A stretch of 33,318 nt of DNA, taken from assembly GCF_900116435.1 (NCBI RefSeq), contig NZ_FPAZ01000010.1, positions 1-33,318 of the forward strand. Reading direction: 5' to 3'. The DNA is from Pseudoalteromonas lipolytica. Its GTDB lineage: Bacteria > Pseudomonadota > Gammaproteobacteria > Enterobacterales > Alteromonadaceae. This document shows positions 17,128 through 26,286 of the stretch, piece by piece; the stretch's first letter is position 1; every line of letters starts with the position of its first letter. The notes under the pieces were generated by a model. It saw only the letters and a list, made by a program, of their open reading frames with translations. It was not told the origin of the DNA and did no database searches. A program made the translations under genes and the position numbers.

Positions 17128-20100
17128 ATGGGGAATAGAATAGTAACGGTTTGGTTGTGTATTTTATTCCCTATTTTATTAACCGCGTGTGGGGGCGGAG
17201 GCGGCAGCGATGAGCCTGCATCTGCCAGCAACCAAGCGCCACAAGTCACGGTTTCGGGCAACAGCGAAGTCAATGAACTTTCTACACTGACGGTTGCGGC
17301 ATCAGCAAGTGATTCAGATGGCACTATTAGCCGCTTTACATGGCAGCAAACAAGCGGCCCTACAGTCAGTATAACCAGCAGTAATGAGCAACTCACTGTT
17401 GCTATTCCCGCCGTAAACGAAAATACCCCCATCAGTTTTTCAGTCACCGTGACTGATAATCAAGGTGCGACAGCCAGTGCCTCGTATACAGCGACCATTG
17501 TTAATGTTAACCAAGCACCGAGTATCGTTGTACAGGGCCCACAAACCTCCCCCTCTAGCAATATAATAACACTCAGTGCAAATGCCACCGATGTTGACGG
17601 TGAAGTCCTGAGTTATAACTGGAGTCAAACAGCTGGGCCAAGTGTGGCATTTAGTAATGGCAGTAGTGAAATCAGTTTTACGACCCCTTCAGTGAGCAGT
17701 AATACAGAGTTGGCATTTACTGTGCGCGTGACAGATAACTTTGGTGAGCAAACAAGCACAGATTTTAGTGTTGTGGTCAGTGCCAATATTGCTCCTACAG
17801 TATCAATTTCTGGGCAGCAAACAATCCGAGAAGGGGTGGAGGGCACATTAAGTGCGGTTGCCGTTGATAGCGATGGCAGCATTACAAATTACAGTTGGAG
17901 TCAAGTATCAGGCCCTACAACTTCATTTACTGCCAGTGGGAGCGAATTGATGTTTACAGCCCCTGAAGTCGATGCAGATAGCGGTGTGCGTTTTCAAGTC
18001 ATTGTTACAGATAACGACGGGGCTACACGCTTGGCCGAATATGATGTCGTGATTGAAAATTTTGTAAATGTAGCCCCTGTGATTACGGCTGATCCTATTG
18101 CCAATATTACTGAGCTCACTGAGGCGTCAATCAGTGTGATTGTGACCGACACTGATGGCACAGTCAGTGAAATTGCGTGGCAGCAACAAAGTGGACCCAC
18201 ACTAAACTTTGTTCAAAATGGCCAAGCAATTAGTTTTACAGCCCCCGAAGTGTCTGTAAATAGTGAGATCGTATTGTTAGTCACGGCAACCGATGACATG
18301 GGGGCGATATCATCGTTAACGCTGACGTTTACGATTGTACATGTCAACAAAGCGCCCACTATTGACGCTATTGCCTTTACTACGGAGTTTAATCAACCGA
18401 GGGATTTCACGGTTAACGTAAGTGACGCTGACGATGATGAGTTATCGGTTACTTTTGCCAGTGACATTGGGGGAGCAACCATCACTACGCTCAATGCGAC
18501 ACGTTTTAATTACCAATATCAGCCAGCAGAAAATAGTATTGCTCAAGCCCCCTTCAAAGTGACCGTATCAGATGGTGTTGACAGTAACGAGGCGACAGTC
18601 AGCGTTACAATCACAGACACAACAGCAGCCACTGTCGTGAATGTGAGCCCACAGGATAACAGTCAGGCAGTGAGTGCAAACGCGCGTATCTCATTTTCGT
18701 TATCTGACGTGATGAAGACCACAAGCTTATCGTTTAATGAAAATGAAGGGGGGTGTACTGGCTCAGTGCAATTATCAGCAGATAACTTTAACAGTTGTTT
18801 AGCGCTTAGCTCACTGGTCTTATCAGGCCCAGAAGCGAATACCAGTGAATACTTTAACGGTGCTGAATTTACGGCTGCTTTAAGTGAGTCAACACAATAT
18901 CAATTAAGGCTGACCAGTGACTTAGTTAATTTTGCCGATACGCCCGTGTCTGCGCAGATTATTACAACATTTACGACGGGCAGCGAAGATTTAAAAATCA
19001 CCGAGGTGGTGGCGATTCGATTTACGAACGACACCCCATGGTTTGAACTTTACAATGGCACTAACAGTGATGTGAATTTGGTTGATTACAGTGTCAGGGT
19101 TAAGAGTCGTGATAGCGCGGATAATAGCGTTGCGGCTTCTACGATTTTTACTCTACCTAATCAAATTCTTGCTGCCGGTGAGTATGTGATTATTCACAGT
19201 CGCTTTGGGGATTCATTATTTTATGATGCTGCTGATCAGAATAAATACATTGCCTTTATTGGAGACATTGGTTCCACTGTTCGCCCTTATTGGTTTTTGA
19301 ATGGGTTTATTGAATTACTGACGAGCGATCAAGCTCAAACTATTGACTTTGTTCGCTTTGGAAATGATACAACGGAACCGACATCGGTGGGTCAATGGCA
19401 AACGGGAGCGGCACCCACAATCTTGAACTTTACGGGCGCAAGTATCAAGCGTGACCAGAGCAGCACAGATACGAATAGTGCCACCGACTGGACATACAGC
19501 ACCTTTACCACTCCTGGAGGGGTCAATGATATCACGTGCTCGTTAGATGAAGACGAAGACGGTATTCCTGATTGCTCAGAGCAACCAGGCTCAACATTTG
19601 CTGGATTACCACTTTATGACTGGGGAGCCAGAGCAAATCAAAAAGATATCTTTATTGAAGTAGATTACATGGACAGCAGTGATGCAGGCATTACACCTCA
19701 CAGGACGGCGCTTGAAAAAGTGGCATCGTCATTCGCTGCAGAAAACATCGTGGTGCATTTTGATGTGGGTGATTTGTTTCACCAAGCTGAGGGGGTATCA
19801 CCTGCTGATCATGATTTAGGTGGCGGTGACCGTGTTATCTTTAGGCAATATACACCGTATAGCTTTAACCAAGGCGTTGAGAGTTTATTTCATTATAAAA
19901 TGGCTAATTTCGATATGCGCCGTAAACCGATTTTTCATTACATGTTAATGGCGAATAGCCGCAATGTCGATGGCAGTGCAGGGTCATCTGGCGTTGCCGA
20001 AATTAACGGTAACGATTTAATGATAAGCCTTGGTAACTGGGGCTTGTCGTTGGACAATCAAATCTCAACCAATTTAGCCTATAACTACCAGGCTGCGACA

Positions 20101-20706
20101 ATCATGCATGAACTGGGTCATAATTTAGGGCTTGACCATGGCGGTAATAATGCCGTGAACTATAAGCCGAACCATCTAAGTATTATGAATTATCTTTATC
20201 AATTACGCGGTTTAGCGACAATAGGAAATAATGAAGGTGACCGTTATTATTCAAGTCGTTATAGAAACAACCCAAATTGTGGTGTGCAAACAGCCGACCT
20301 TATCAATGGCCCACAAGGGTCGCCCGATAACTTTGTGATGTCGTTTTCTCATGGTTTGGGAAATGCACTCGACGAAGCAAATATTAATGAAGCAAATGGC
20401 TTGGGCTACCCAGGTTCCACTGCGATAGACTATAACTGTAATTTAGATGTTACTGAAACCTTAAGCCAAGACACCAATGGTGATAGTAACATTGCAACGT
20501 TGAGTGATGTTGATGAGTGGAGCCTTATTGAGCTGCGCTTTTATACCTTTTTCTCGGGTAACCGTTTAGGAATTAATACTGTTCAAAATGATCAATCAGA
20601 TGTGTCTCAAGTGCCTGTTCAACACATCATTGAAGAGCAAGCTCCTCCACGTTATTTATTAGAAGAGATCAAAGCAGTAAGAACATCACAAGGTGAAAAC
20701 CCATGA
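17128..20706 (+). CDS. Surface lipoprotein metzincin with PKD-like repeats and lamin-tail domain
   Basis: The 1192-residue protein starts with a lipoprotein signal and lipobox L-T-A-C21 followed by five glycines; the +2 residue is not Asp, so the outer membrane is expected. Five immunoglobulin/PKD-like modules begin with N-x-A-P at residues 35, 128, 220, 314 and 407, a period near 93. The first four carry W.Q.SGP and a VTDN strand; the fifth looks cadherin-like. A further Ig-like module (about 505-618) precedes a lamin-tail-type domain (about 622-800). A calcium-binding DEDEDGIPD is flanked by C804 and C816. The end is a zinc protease domain with HELGHNLGLDH (994-1004) and Met-turn SIMNY (1018-1022). 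C1051 and C1104 may form a disulfide. AGAGGA precedes the ATG. Cell-surface proteolysis or adhesion is inferred; the substrate is unknown. Confidence 0.87.
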   Translation: MGNRIVTVWLCILFPILLTACGGGGGSDEPASASNQAPQVTVSGNSEVNELSTLTVAASASDSDGTISRFTWQQTSGPTVSITSSNEQLTVAIPAVNENTPISFSVTVTDNQGATASASYTATIVNVNQAPSIVVQGPQTSPSSNIITLSANATDVDGEVLSYNWSQTAGPSVAFSNGSSEISFTTPSVSSNTELAFTVRVTDNFGEQTSTDFSVVVSANIAPTVSISGQQTIREGVEGTLSAVAVDSDGSITNYSWSQVSGPTTSFTASGSELMFTAPEVDADSGVRFQVIVTDNDGATRLAEYDVVIENFVNVAPVITADPIANITELTEASISVIVTDTDGTVSEIAWQQQSGPTLNFVQNGQAISFTAPEVSVNSEIVLLVTATDDMGAISSLTLTFTIVHVNKAPTIDAIAFTTEFNQPRDFTVNVSDADDDELSVTFASDIGGATITTLNATRFNYQYQPAENSIAQAPFKVTVSDGVDSNEATVSVTITDTTAATVVNVSPQDNSQAVSANARISFSLSDVMKTTSLSFNENEGGCTGSVQLSADNFNSCLALSSLVLSGPEANTSEYFNGAEFTAALSESTQYQLRLTSDLVNFADTPVSAQIITTFTTGSEDLKITEVVAIRFTNDTPWFELYNGTNSDVNLVDYSVRVKSRDSADNSVAASTIFTLPNQILAAGEYVIIHSRFGDSLFYDAADQNKYIAFIGDIGSTVRPYWFLNGFIELLTSDQAQTIDFVRFGNDTTEPTSVGQWQTGAAPTILNFTGASIKRDQSSTDTNSATDWTYSTFTTPGGVNDITCSLDEDEDGIPDCSEQPGSTFAGLPLYDWGARANQKDIFIEVDYMDSSDAGITPHRTALEKVASSFAAENIVVHFDVGDLFHQAEGVSPADHDLGGGDRVIFRQYTPYSFNQGVESLFHYKMANFDMRRKPIFHYMLMANSRNVDGSAGSSGVAEINGNDLMISLGNWGLSLDNQISTNLAYNYQAATIMHELGHNLGLDHGGNNAVNYKPNHLSIMNYLYQLRGLATIGNNEGDRYYSSRYRNNPNCGVQTADLINGPQGSPDNFVMSFSHGLGNALDEANINEANGLGYPGSTAIDYNCNLDVTETLSQDTNGDSNIATLSDVDEWSLIELRFYTFFSGNRLGINTVQNDQSDVSQVPVQHIIEEQAPPRYLLEEIKAVRTSQGENP

Positions 20707-21203
20707 AGTCCTTCGTGTATATAAGTGTGATGCTTGCGCTCTGTGGCTGCAAGCCTGCTGCAGATTCTGCATGGCAAATGTCATCAAGACTTAGCTTTGA
20801 TGGTTACCCGATTAATTGGCAAGCAGAATCAATAAAAGGGTGTGAACAATGTGAGTTTAAAAAAGAGCGTCTGTTGGAGCCCGATGGTGTCAGTGATGTT
20901 ATTACTGTTTTTCAGCAAGGGCAGTGGCGTGCAGAGCACCGACAATCTCATCAAGCTCGTATTGTCTTTGAAAATGGCGCGCATTTTTTACTTGTTAAAA
21001 CGCGGGAAGATGGTTTGTTAGAATTAGAAAACAAGCACGCTGAACTTAAAATAATCACCAAGCTTGCACAACCGTTCACAGTCAATATCGGCGAAAATAC
21101 GTATGATGCGGTTATTAGTAAATTTGAAGAACCGCGTTCTGATTTAGGTCTTTCAGACCCTTTACCGGTGAAACTCGATTACACGGTACTAAAAAGCCAA
21201 TAG
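20703..21203 (+). CDS. Small lipoprotein coupled to the metalloprotease
   Basis: The 166-residue product has a signal peptide with lipobox L-C-G-C16 and a +2 Lys-Pro, so it is predicted to be an exported lipoprotein of the outer membrane. A CEQC pair sits at C47/C50. The rest is mixed charged beta-type sequence without a family I recognise. Its ATG overlaps the metalloprotease stop (ATGA), so the two are very probably translated together. A chaperone, inhibitor or anchoring partner for the protease is possible, but only by position. Its TAG stop lies inside the hairpin of the following terminator. Confidence 0.82.
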   Translation: MKSFVYISVMLALCGCKPAADSAWQMSSRLSFDGYPINWQAESIKGCEQCEFKKERLLEPDGVSDVITVFQQGQWRAEHRQSHQARIVFENGAHFLLVKTREDGLLELENKHAELKIITKLAQPFTVNIGENTYDAVISKFEEPRSDLGLSDPLPVKLDYTVLKSQ

Positions 21204-21218
21204 TGTCACTATTGGCTT
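21196..21218. terminator. Hairpin between convergent lipoprotein gene and cysZ
   Basis: GCCAATAGTG (21196-21205) and CACTATTGGC (21207-21216) are perfect 10-bp inverted arms around one base, flanked by five A residues before (21191-21195) and TT after. It overlaps the TAG stop of the plus-strand gene and lies 16 nt past the cysZ stop on the minus strand, where the A residues read as a T-tract. It is a likely terminator for cysZ and possibly for both directions. An unpaired GGCTTTT copy (21222-21228) follows and could pair alternatively with AAAAGCC. Confidence 0.7.
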
Positions 21219-21233
21219 AATGGCTTTTAAGAT

Positions 21234-21977
21234 TTAACGGCGGTATTTACTGCGGTAATTATCAACCCATAAACGAGTGCCTCCGCAGACTGCAACAGGC
21301 ATCACAATTAAATTAACAAAGGGGATTGCTGTAAGCACCATAACGGCAAGGCCAAAACCATAAGAGAGAGTTTGTTTTTCTTTTAAATCATCTTTCATAT
21401 CATTAAAGCTGACTTTGTGATTGTCAAATGCGTAATCCTCATATTGAACGGCATACATCCAACACGTAAACAACACCCATAAGAGCTGACCAATAACAGG
21501 TAGAATCCATAGCAAGATAAAAAAGCCAATTGCTCTTGGTAAGTAATAGCAGAGTTTTGTCCATTCACGCCCAAGCATGCGTGGCACATCTTTCATGGTA
21601 TCAAGTAGCCCATCATCATTGACTTTTTGACCCGTCAAAAATAGCTCGACTTTTTCACTCAGCAAGCCATTAAAGGGGGCGGCAATAAAATTGGTGATGA
21701 CGGTGAACAACATACTGTAGCTAAATAAAATCACTAATACGGCAATAGGCCACATTAACCATTCAAGCCAGCTAAGCCACTCTGGTAACAGCGAGTTTAA
21801 ATAGGCAAAGCCATCGGTAAGCCAGCCGTATAAAAAGAACAGTGAGCTGCCAAAAAGTACGATGTTGATTAATAAAGGAATAAGTACAAAACGTTTTAAC
21901 CCTTTTTGGCTAATTAATTTAAAGCCAGAAAAGAAGTATTCCATACCTTGAGTAAACTGCACGCGATAACCTCTCAT
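21234..21977 (-). CDS. cysZ: Sulfate uptake membrane protein CysZ
   Basis: The 247-residue protein matches CysZ, an inner-membrane sulfate channel or transporter that feeds cysteine synthesis. It has GMEYFFSGFKLISQKGLKRFVLIPLLIN at the N-terminus, the membrane segment NFIAAPFNGLLSEKVE, MKDVPRMLGREWTKLCYYLPRA in the middle, and the hallmark YEDYAFDNHKVSF with IPFVNLIVMPVAVCGGTRLWVD near the end. ATG at 21977 is chosen because it gives the family N-terminus; a GTG at 22010 would add 11 residues without a binding site. No other cys gene is nearby. Confidence 0.93.
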   Translation of the reverse strand: MRGYRVQFTQGMEYFFSGFKLISQKGLKRFVLIPLLINIVLFGSSLFFLYGWLTDGFAYLNSLLPEWLSWLEWLMWPIAVLVILFSYSMLFTVITNFIAAPFNGLLSEKVELFLTGQKVNDDGLLDTMKDVPRMLGREWTKLCYYLPRAIGFFILLWILPVIGQLLWVLFTCWMYAVQYEDYAFDNHKVSFNDMKDDLKEKQTLSYGFGLAVMVLTAIPFVNLIVMPVAVCGGTRLWVDNYRSKYRR

Positions 21978-22072
21978 TATTACTTCGTGTTTGCAGTATA
22001 TGATTTTCACTGTATTTGAACAGCCTTTTTCCGTAACAAAGTGTTTTTTCAGTTACATAGCAAGGAACTACG

Positions 22073-22098
22073 CGGTAGTATGGTAGTCATACGTACCG
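22073..22098. repeat. 10-bp stem-loop with one bulge upstream of the GNAT gene
   Basis: CGGTAGTATG (22073-22082) pairs with CATAC-TACCG (22088-22092 and 22094-22098) with one bulged G at 22093 and a 5-nt loop GTAGT. It is the first of three inverted repeats in the 221-nt cysZ-GNAT spacer. No T-tract follows. A 10-codon frame (22080-22112) starts within it. Confidence 0.6.
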
Positions 22099-22128
22099 AT
22101 AAGAACGAATAATGAAAACAGCACTAGA

Positions 22129-22145
22129 GGATCAGACGATGATCC
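22129..22145. repeat. 6-bp inverted repeat upstream of the GNAT gene
   Basis: GGATCA (22129-22134) and TGATCC (22140-22145) flank GACGA. It is the second inverted repeat in the cysZ-GNAT spacer and falls inside a 15-codon frame (22112-22159). It may be part of a structured leader. Confidence 0.5.
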
Positions 22146-22152
22146 GATATTA

Positions 22153-22171
22153 TTGTTAACATAATTAACAA
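22153..22171. promoter_or_regulatory. Operator-like palindrome before the GNAT gene
   Basis: TTGTTAA (22153-22159) and TTAACAA (22165-22171) are perfect inverted arms separated by CATAA, ending 27 nt before the GNAT ATG. The AT-rich 7-5-7 layout resembles a binding site for a dimeric regulator. Which protein would bind is unknown. Its distance from a GGGAG ribosome binding site would fit control of transcription start or a leader hairpin. Confidence 0.45.
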
Positions 22172-22198
22172 AAATGACATATTCAAGATGGGAGTTTT

Positions 22199-22660
22199 AT
22201 GCAGTTAGTCGATTTAAATCCACATGATCCTGAAGTAGTACACGTGTTTTCTGATATAGACCGACTTATAAACTCTTTATATCCAGTTGCAACCGCACAA
22301 TCATTAAGCGTCGAAGAATTAGCAGAACCTAACGTGTATGCAATTGGCTTAAAAAACGAGGATGGTATTGTTGCCTGCGGTGCTATTGTGATGCAAGAAG
22401 GGAATCCGCCTTATGGCGAAATTCGCCGTTTGTATGTAAAACCAAGCTATCGAGGTAAAGGGTTATCACGTCGTATTATGCAAATTTTACTGCATCATGC
22501 GGGAGAGCAACAAATTCCCCTTATTCGCTTGGAAACAGGCCCTAAGCAAACAGAATCAATTAGTTTGTATGAGAACTTGGGGTTTCATCGTTGTGGGCCG
22601 TTTGGTAATTACACTGAAAACCCACAAAGTTTATTTATGGAATTAGGGCTTAATCAATAA
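22199..22660 (+). CDS. GNAT family N-acetyltransferase
   Basis: The 153-residue protein has the single-domain GNAT fold. The strand before motif A is EIRRLYVKPSYRGKGLSRRIM (about 79-99), with the acetyl-CoA pyrophosphate loop R-G-K-G-L. Motif B follows as LIRLETGPKQTESISLYENLGF, with the typical tyrosine and GF turn. The layout is close to GNAT proteins with small-molecule substrates, but the acceptor cannot be read. GGGAG lies about 5 nt before the ATG. Three inverted repeats fill the spacer upstream, and cysZ is divergent. A small lipoprotein gene follows after about 40 nt. Confidence 0.9.
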   Translation: MQLVDLNPHDPEVVHVFSDIDRLINSLYPVATAQSLSVEELAEPNVYAIGLKNEDGIVACGAIVMQEGNPPYGEIRRLYVKPSYRGKGLSRRIMQILLHHAGEQQIPLIRLETGPKQTESISLYENLGFHRCGPFGNYTENPQSLFMELGLNQ

Positions 22661-22698
22661 CGAGTTAACCTAATTACATTATTTATGGGGTTATTGTT

Positions 22699-23193
22699 AT
22701 AGTTAAATTATGTGCGCGTCTGTTTGGCTTTTTGTCGCTTATTGTACTCAGTGCATGTGGCGATAATAAACAGTCAGACACGGTGCGTGTATCCCCCGAG
22801 CAACGTAATAAACATAGCCCTTCTGACCTTGTTGTTGGCAGTAATACCTTTTATTTCAATTCATGCCATTCGGTAACCGGTGTTTTTAATGACAAGGGTG
22901 AAATTACCTCGCGAATTATATTGAAAATACCGCCTCGCTTTTTGAGTACTTGCTCCAGTTCAACTGAAAACCCGCGCCAGTTAGAGTTTGATGGCACCTA
23001 CCTGATTGTTAAACTCTGTCGTGTTGCCTTTGGTGCCGGAGGATGTGGGGTTGAAAAATACAGAAGTAAAGACTTTGAACATTGGCAAGAGTATATCGGT
23101 ATCACGTGGCGTAATGGTGAGCAATATGAAGCGTGGCGACAGTTAGGGTCTTCCTCTGCAAAGGCTGACGAAATTATTCACGTTAAGCACTGA
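22699..23193 (+). CDS. Small lipoprotein with apparent ATA start
   Basis: The frame encodes a predicted lipoprotein of 164 residues if translation starts at ATA (22699). That start gives a well-formed signal peptide with K3 and R7, a hydrophobic core, and lipobox L-S-A-C20. GGGG lies 8 nt upstream at 22687-22690. Between the upstream in-frame stop (22666-22668) and TTG at 22732 there is no in-frame ATG, GTG or TTG. TTG 22732 itself leaves only eight residues before the lipid Cys, too few for a signal. CTG at 22720 gives no basic residue. A one-base loss from the GGGG run, breaking an ATG at 22685, is another possibility. The mature part has several cysteines and no family I recognise. Confidence 0.72.
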   Translation: MVKLCARLFGFLSLIVLSACGDNKQSDTVRVSPEQRNKHSPSDLVVGSNTFYFNSCHSVTGVFNDKGEITSRIILKIPPRFLSTCSSSTENPRQLEFDGTYLIVKLCRVAFGAGGCGVEKYRSKDFEHWQEYIGITWRNGEQYEAWRQLGSSSAKADEIIHVKH

Positions 23194-23305
23194 GAACGCC
23201 ACGTACTAAACACGTTATTAAATACGCTGATTCTTCAGCCAATGTAATCTACAACTTAATCAGTTTCTCACATCAAAAATCACTCGTTACGAGTAAAAAT
23301 ACTTG

Positions 23306-23335
23306 TTGGACTTAAGTCACTATTTTTCTTTTAAT
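23306..23335 (+). promoter_or_regulatory. Possible speA promoter with palindrome at -35
   Basis: TTGGAC (23306-23311) and TTTAAT (23330-23335) are spaced by 18 nt, followed by a GC-rich GCGCGG. The 10-bp palindrome GACTTAAGTC (23309-23318) overlaps the -35 box and could bind a regulator. Just downstream CGGCAA (23339-23344) pairs with TTGCCG (23350-23355). If this promoter is correct, transcription would start within the first arm of that hairpin. Confidence 0.3.
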
Positions 23336-23388
23336 GCGCGGCAATACCCTTGCCGATTTTGGCACCATTAAATAAAAGAGAAAGATAG

Positions 23389-25302
23389 ATGAAAGAGACA
23401 ACATCACTAGAACAAGCTCGCACGAGCTACAATGTTCGTCATTGGAGCCAAGGATTCTTTGGTATAAATGATCAAGGTGATGTGTATGTTGCGCCAAAGG
23501 CCCATGCCCCAGAGCAAACCATTGCACTTATCGATATAGCACAGCAACTACAAGACAAAGGTTTAAGTTTGCCGGCGCTTGTGCGTTTTCCTCAAATTTT
23601 ACATCACCGTGTACACAGCCTGTGTCAGGCATTCAATACGGCGATTGAAAACTATGGTTATCCGAGAGATTACCTGCTTGTTTACCCAATTAAAGTGAAT
23701 CAACAACGCGAAGTGGTTGAGGAAATTGTGGCAAGCCAAGCCGATGTTGAGAAAAAGCAATTAGGTTTAGAAGCGGGCAGTAAACCCGAACTACTGACTG
23801 TTTTAGCGATGGCAGAAAAAACCAGTGCAGTGATTGTATGTAATGGCTACAAAGATCAAGAGTATATTCGTCTGGCACTTATCGGCGAAAAGCTGGGTCA
23901 TAAGGTTTACATCGTACTGGAAAAGCTATCTGAATTAGACATGGTGCTCAGCCAAGCAAAAGAGCTAAACGTGAAGCCTCGTATTGGTATTCGTGTTCGT
24001 TTAGCGTCACAAGGTAAAGGCAAGTGGCAAGCGAGTGGCGGCGAAAAATCAAAGTTTGGTTTATCGGCATCGCAAGTACTGAGCGTGGTAAATCGCTTAA
24101 AAGCGTCTGAACAATTAGATTTAATTCAGCTTGTGCATTTTCACTTAGGGTCGCAAATGGCCAATATTCGTGACGTACGTTTAGGCGTGAGCGAAGCGGC
24201 ACGCTTTTACTGTGAGTTGCGCAAGTTAGGTGCGCAAATAGAGTGCTTAGATGTGGGTGGTGGCTTAGCAGTTGATTACGATGGCACACGCAGTCAATCA
24301 CATAACTCGATGAACTACAGTCTTAGCGAATATGCGAATAACATTGTTTACACCATTGGTGATACCTGTAAGCAGTATGAGCAACCAATGCCGCGTATTA
24401 TTTCTGAATCTGGCCGTGCGCTGACTGCGCATCATGCGGTATTGATTTCGAATGTGATTGGTACTGAAAGCTACGAGCCTGAAGATATTCTTGCGCCTGC
24501 GGCCGATGCACCTCTTTTATTAAACAATATGTGGACATCGTGGCAACAGCTAAGTGGTGATAACGACGACCGTGCGTTGATTGAAATCTACCATGATAGT
24601 CAAAGTGATTTAGCCGAAGCGCATAATCAGTTTGCACTGGGTTTACTTGATTTAACAGAGCGTGCATGGGCGGAACAAGTTAACCTTCGTGTCTGTTATG
24701 AACTTAACAAACACATGGATAATAAAAACCGCTTTCATCGTCCAATTATCGATGAATTGAACGCGCGTTTAGCAGACAAGTTTTTTGTGAACTTTTCATT
24801 GTTTCAATCTCTACCTGATGCATGGGGTATTGACCAAGTGTTCCCTGTTTTGCCATTGAGTGGTTTAACAGAAGCACCACAAAAACGTGCTGTACTACTT
24901 GATATTACGTGCGATTCAGATGGTGCCATGGAGCACTATGTGGATGGCCAAGGCATTGAAAGTACGCTACCTGTGCCTGCATATAGCGAAGAAAAACCAT
25001 ATTTAATGGGCTTTTTCTTAGTGGGTGCTTATCAAGAAATTTTAGGCGATATGCACAATTTATTTGGTGACACACACAGCGCAATTGTGAAAATGGATGA
25101 GCAAGGTCAGGCAGAGATCACTGAAATTAACGAAGGTGATTCGGTGGCTGACATGATGCGTTATGTGCATTTAGATGTAGAGAGCTTCCAGCAGTCTTAT
25201 GCTCAGCTGGTGGCTACAAAACTGCCAGAAACTGAACAGCAAAGCGTGTTAGACGAGCTGCAAGCTGGCTTAAACGGTTACACTTATTTAGAAGAGTTAT
25301 AA
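23389..25302 (+). CDS. speA: Biosynthetic arginine decarboxylase
   Basis: It decarboxylates arginine to agmatine, the first step of the agmatine route to putrescine. The 637-residue product is a fold-III PLP enzyme. The PLP lysine is K102 in [40 protein letters not shown], the histidine region LVHFHLGSQ, and the glycine loop [14 protein letters not shown] follow. The catalytic Cys of the C-terminal barrel is in [20 protein letters not shown], with [26 protein letters not shown] after it. The start ATG has a purine-rich AAAGAGAAAG before it. speB begins 3 nt after the stop, so substrate and next enzyme are coupled. Confidence 0.97.
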   Translation: MKETTSLEQARTSYNVRHWSQGFFGINDQGDVYVAPKAHAPEQTIALIDIAQQLQDKGLSLPALVRFPQILHHRVHSLCQAFNTAIENYGYPRDYLLVYPIKVNQQREVVEEIVASQADVEKKQLGLEAGSKPELLTVLAMAEKTSAVIVCNGYKDQEYIRLALIGEKLGHKVYIVLEKLSELDMVLSQAKELNVKPRIGIRVRLASQGKGKWQASGGEKSKFGLSASQVLSVVNRLKASEQLDLIQLVHFHLGSQMANIRDVRLGVSEAARFYCELRKLGAQIECLDVGGGLAVDYDGTRSQSHNSMNYSLSEYANNIVYTIGDTCKQYEQPMPRIISESGRALTAHHAVLISNVIGTESYEPEDILAPAADAPLLLNNMWTSWQQLSGDNDDRALIEIYHDSQSDLAEAHNQFALGLLDLTERAWAEQVNLRVCYELNKHMDNKNRFHRPIIDELNARLADKFFVNFSLFQSLPDAWGIDQVFPVLPLSGLTEAPQKRAVLLDITCDSDGAMEHYVDGQGIESTLPVPAYSEEKPYLMGFFLVGAYQEILGDMHNLFGDTHSAIVKMDEQGQAEITEINEGDSVADMMRYVHLDVESFQQSYAQLVATKLPETEQQSVLDELQAGLNGYTYLEEL

Positions 25303-25305
25303 GCA

Positions 25306-26229
25306 ATGTCGACATTGTTTGACCATACAGATCATTCGTTATATTCAAACGGCATGACGTTTTTACGCCAGCCAATGGTGCAAAACATCACTGCAATTGA
25401 TGCGGATGTCGTGGTATTAGGTTTACCTTTTGACTTAGCAACATCGGGGCGTCCAGGTGCACGACTAGGTCCAGACGCTATACGCCGCGCCTCTGTACAC
25501 CTTGCATGGGAAGAAACCAAATACCCTTGGACATTCCCATTGTTTGAGCGCTTAAAGTTAGCGGATGCAGGGGATTTTACCTACCCCGTAGGCGACCCTG
25601 AGTATTTCACTGCGCAGCTTGAATTAGCGGCTGAGCAAATTTTACGTCAAGGTAAAACGTTACTAGGTTTAGGTGGCGACCATTTTGTGACGTTGCCATT
25701 GCTGCGCGCACATGCCAAACAGCATGGTAAAATGGCTTTGGTGCATTTTGATGCGCACACAGACACTTACAGTAATGGTTCACGCTATGACCACGGTACT
25801 ATGTTTTATCATGCGCCGATGGAAGGGCTGATTGACGTTGACCACAGCATTCAAATTGGTATTCGCACTGATTTTGATCAGAGCAAACATGAATTTGCGG
25901 TCATTGATGCTATGGCAGCAAATGACCTGTCGGCAGATGTGATTGCAGAGCAAATTAAAGCGCGAGTAGGGGACTTACCTGTTTACCTGACTTTTGATAT
26001 TGATTGCCTTGACCCCGCATTTGCACCGGGGACTGGTACACCAGTATGTGGCGGTTTAACCAGTGATAAAGTGTTAAAAATATTAAGAGCGCTTAAAGGC
26101 ATTAATATGGTGGGTATGGACGTGGTTGAGGTTTCACCCTCGTATGATCAAAGTGAGCTTACAGCCATTGCGGCGGCCACGATTGCTAATGAATTACTGC
26201 ATTTGTGGGCCTTAAAACACAAATACTAA
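25306..26229 (+). CDS. speB: Agmatinase
   Basis: It hydrolyses agmatine to putrescine and urea. The 307-residue product is an ureohydrolase with all manganese ligands visible: H126 in [12 protein letters not shown]149, H151 and D153 in HFDAHTDT, and D231 and D233 in [36 protein letters not shown] near the N-terminus and [12 protein letters not shown] near the C-terminus are family marks that favour agmatinase over arginase. It begins 3 nt after speA and ends before a strong terminator. E. coli also pairs speA and speB. Confidence 0.96.
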   Translation: MSTLFDHTDHSLYSNGMTFLRQPMVQNITAIDADVVVLGLPFDLATSGRPGARLGPDAIRRASVHLAWEETKYPWTFPLFERLKLADAGDFTYPVGDPEYFTAQLELAAEQILRQGKTLLGLGGDHFVTLPLLRAHAKQHGKMALVHFDAHTDTYSNGSRYDHGTMFYHAPMEGLIDVDHSIQIGIRTDFDQSKHEFAVIDAMAANDLSADVIAEQIKARVGDLPVYLTFDIDCLDPAFAPGTGTPVCGGLTSDKVLKILRALKGINMVGMDVVEVSPSYDQSELTAIAAATIANELLHLWALKHKY

Positions 26230-26240
26230 ATGTGAGATGC

Positions 26241-26267
26241 AAAGAGCGCCCTTAGGCGCTCTTTTTT
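26241..26267 (+). terminator. Rho-independent terminator after speB
   Basis: GAGCGCC (26244-26250) and GGCGCTC (26255-26261) form a perfect 7-bp stem with loop CTTA, extended by A-T pairs, and followed by six T residues. It ends the speA-speB transcript. The opposite strand has only three T residues, so termination of mltD from the other side would be weaker. Confidence 0.92.
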
Positions 26268-26286
26268 ATTGGCAGTAAGTTTAAAC

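Noticed and set aside
17200..18620. Tandem DNA repeats in the metalloprotease gene
   Set aside because: The roughly 93-residue period is at protein level; the nucleotide copies are divergent, so this is a domain array and not a recent DNA repeat.
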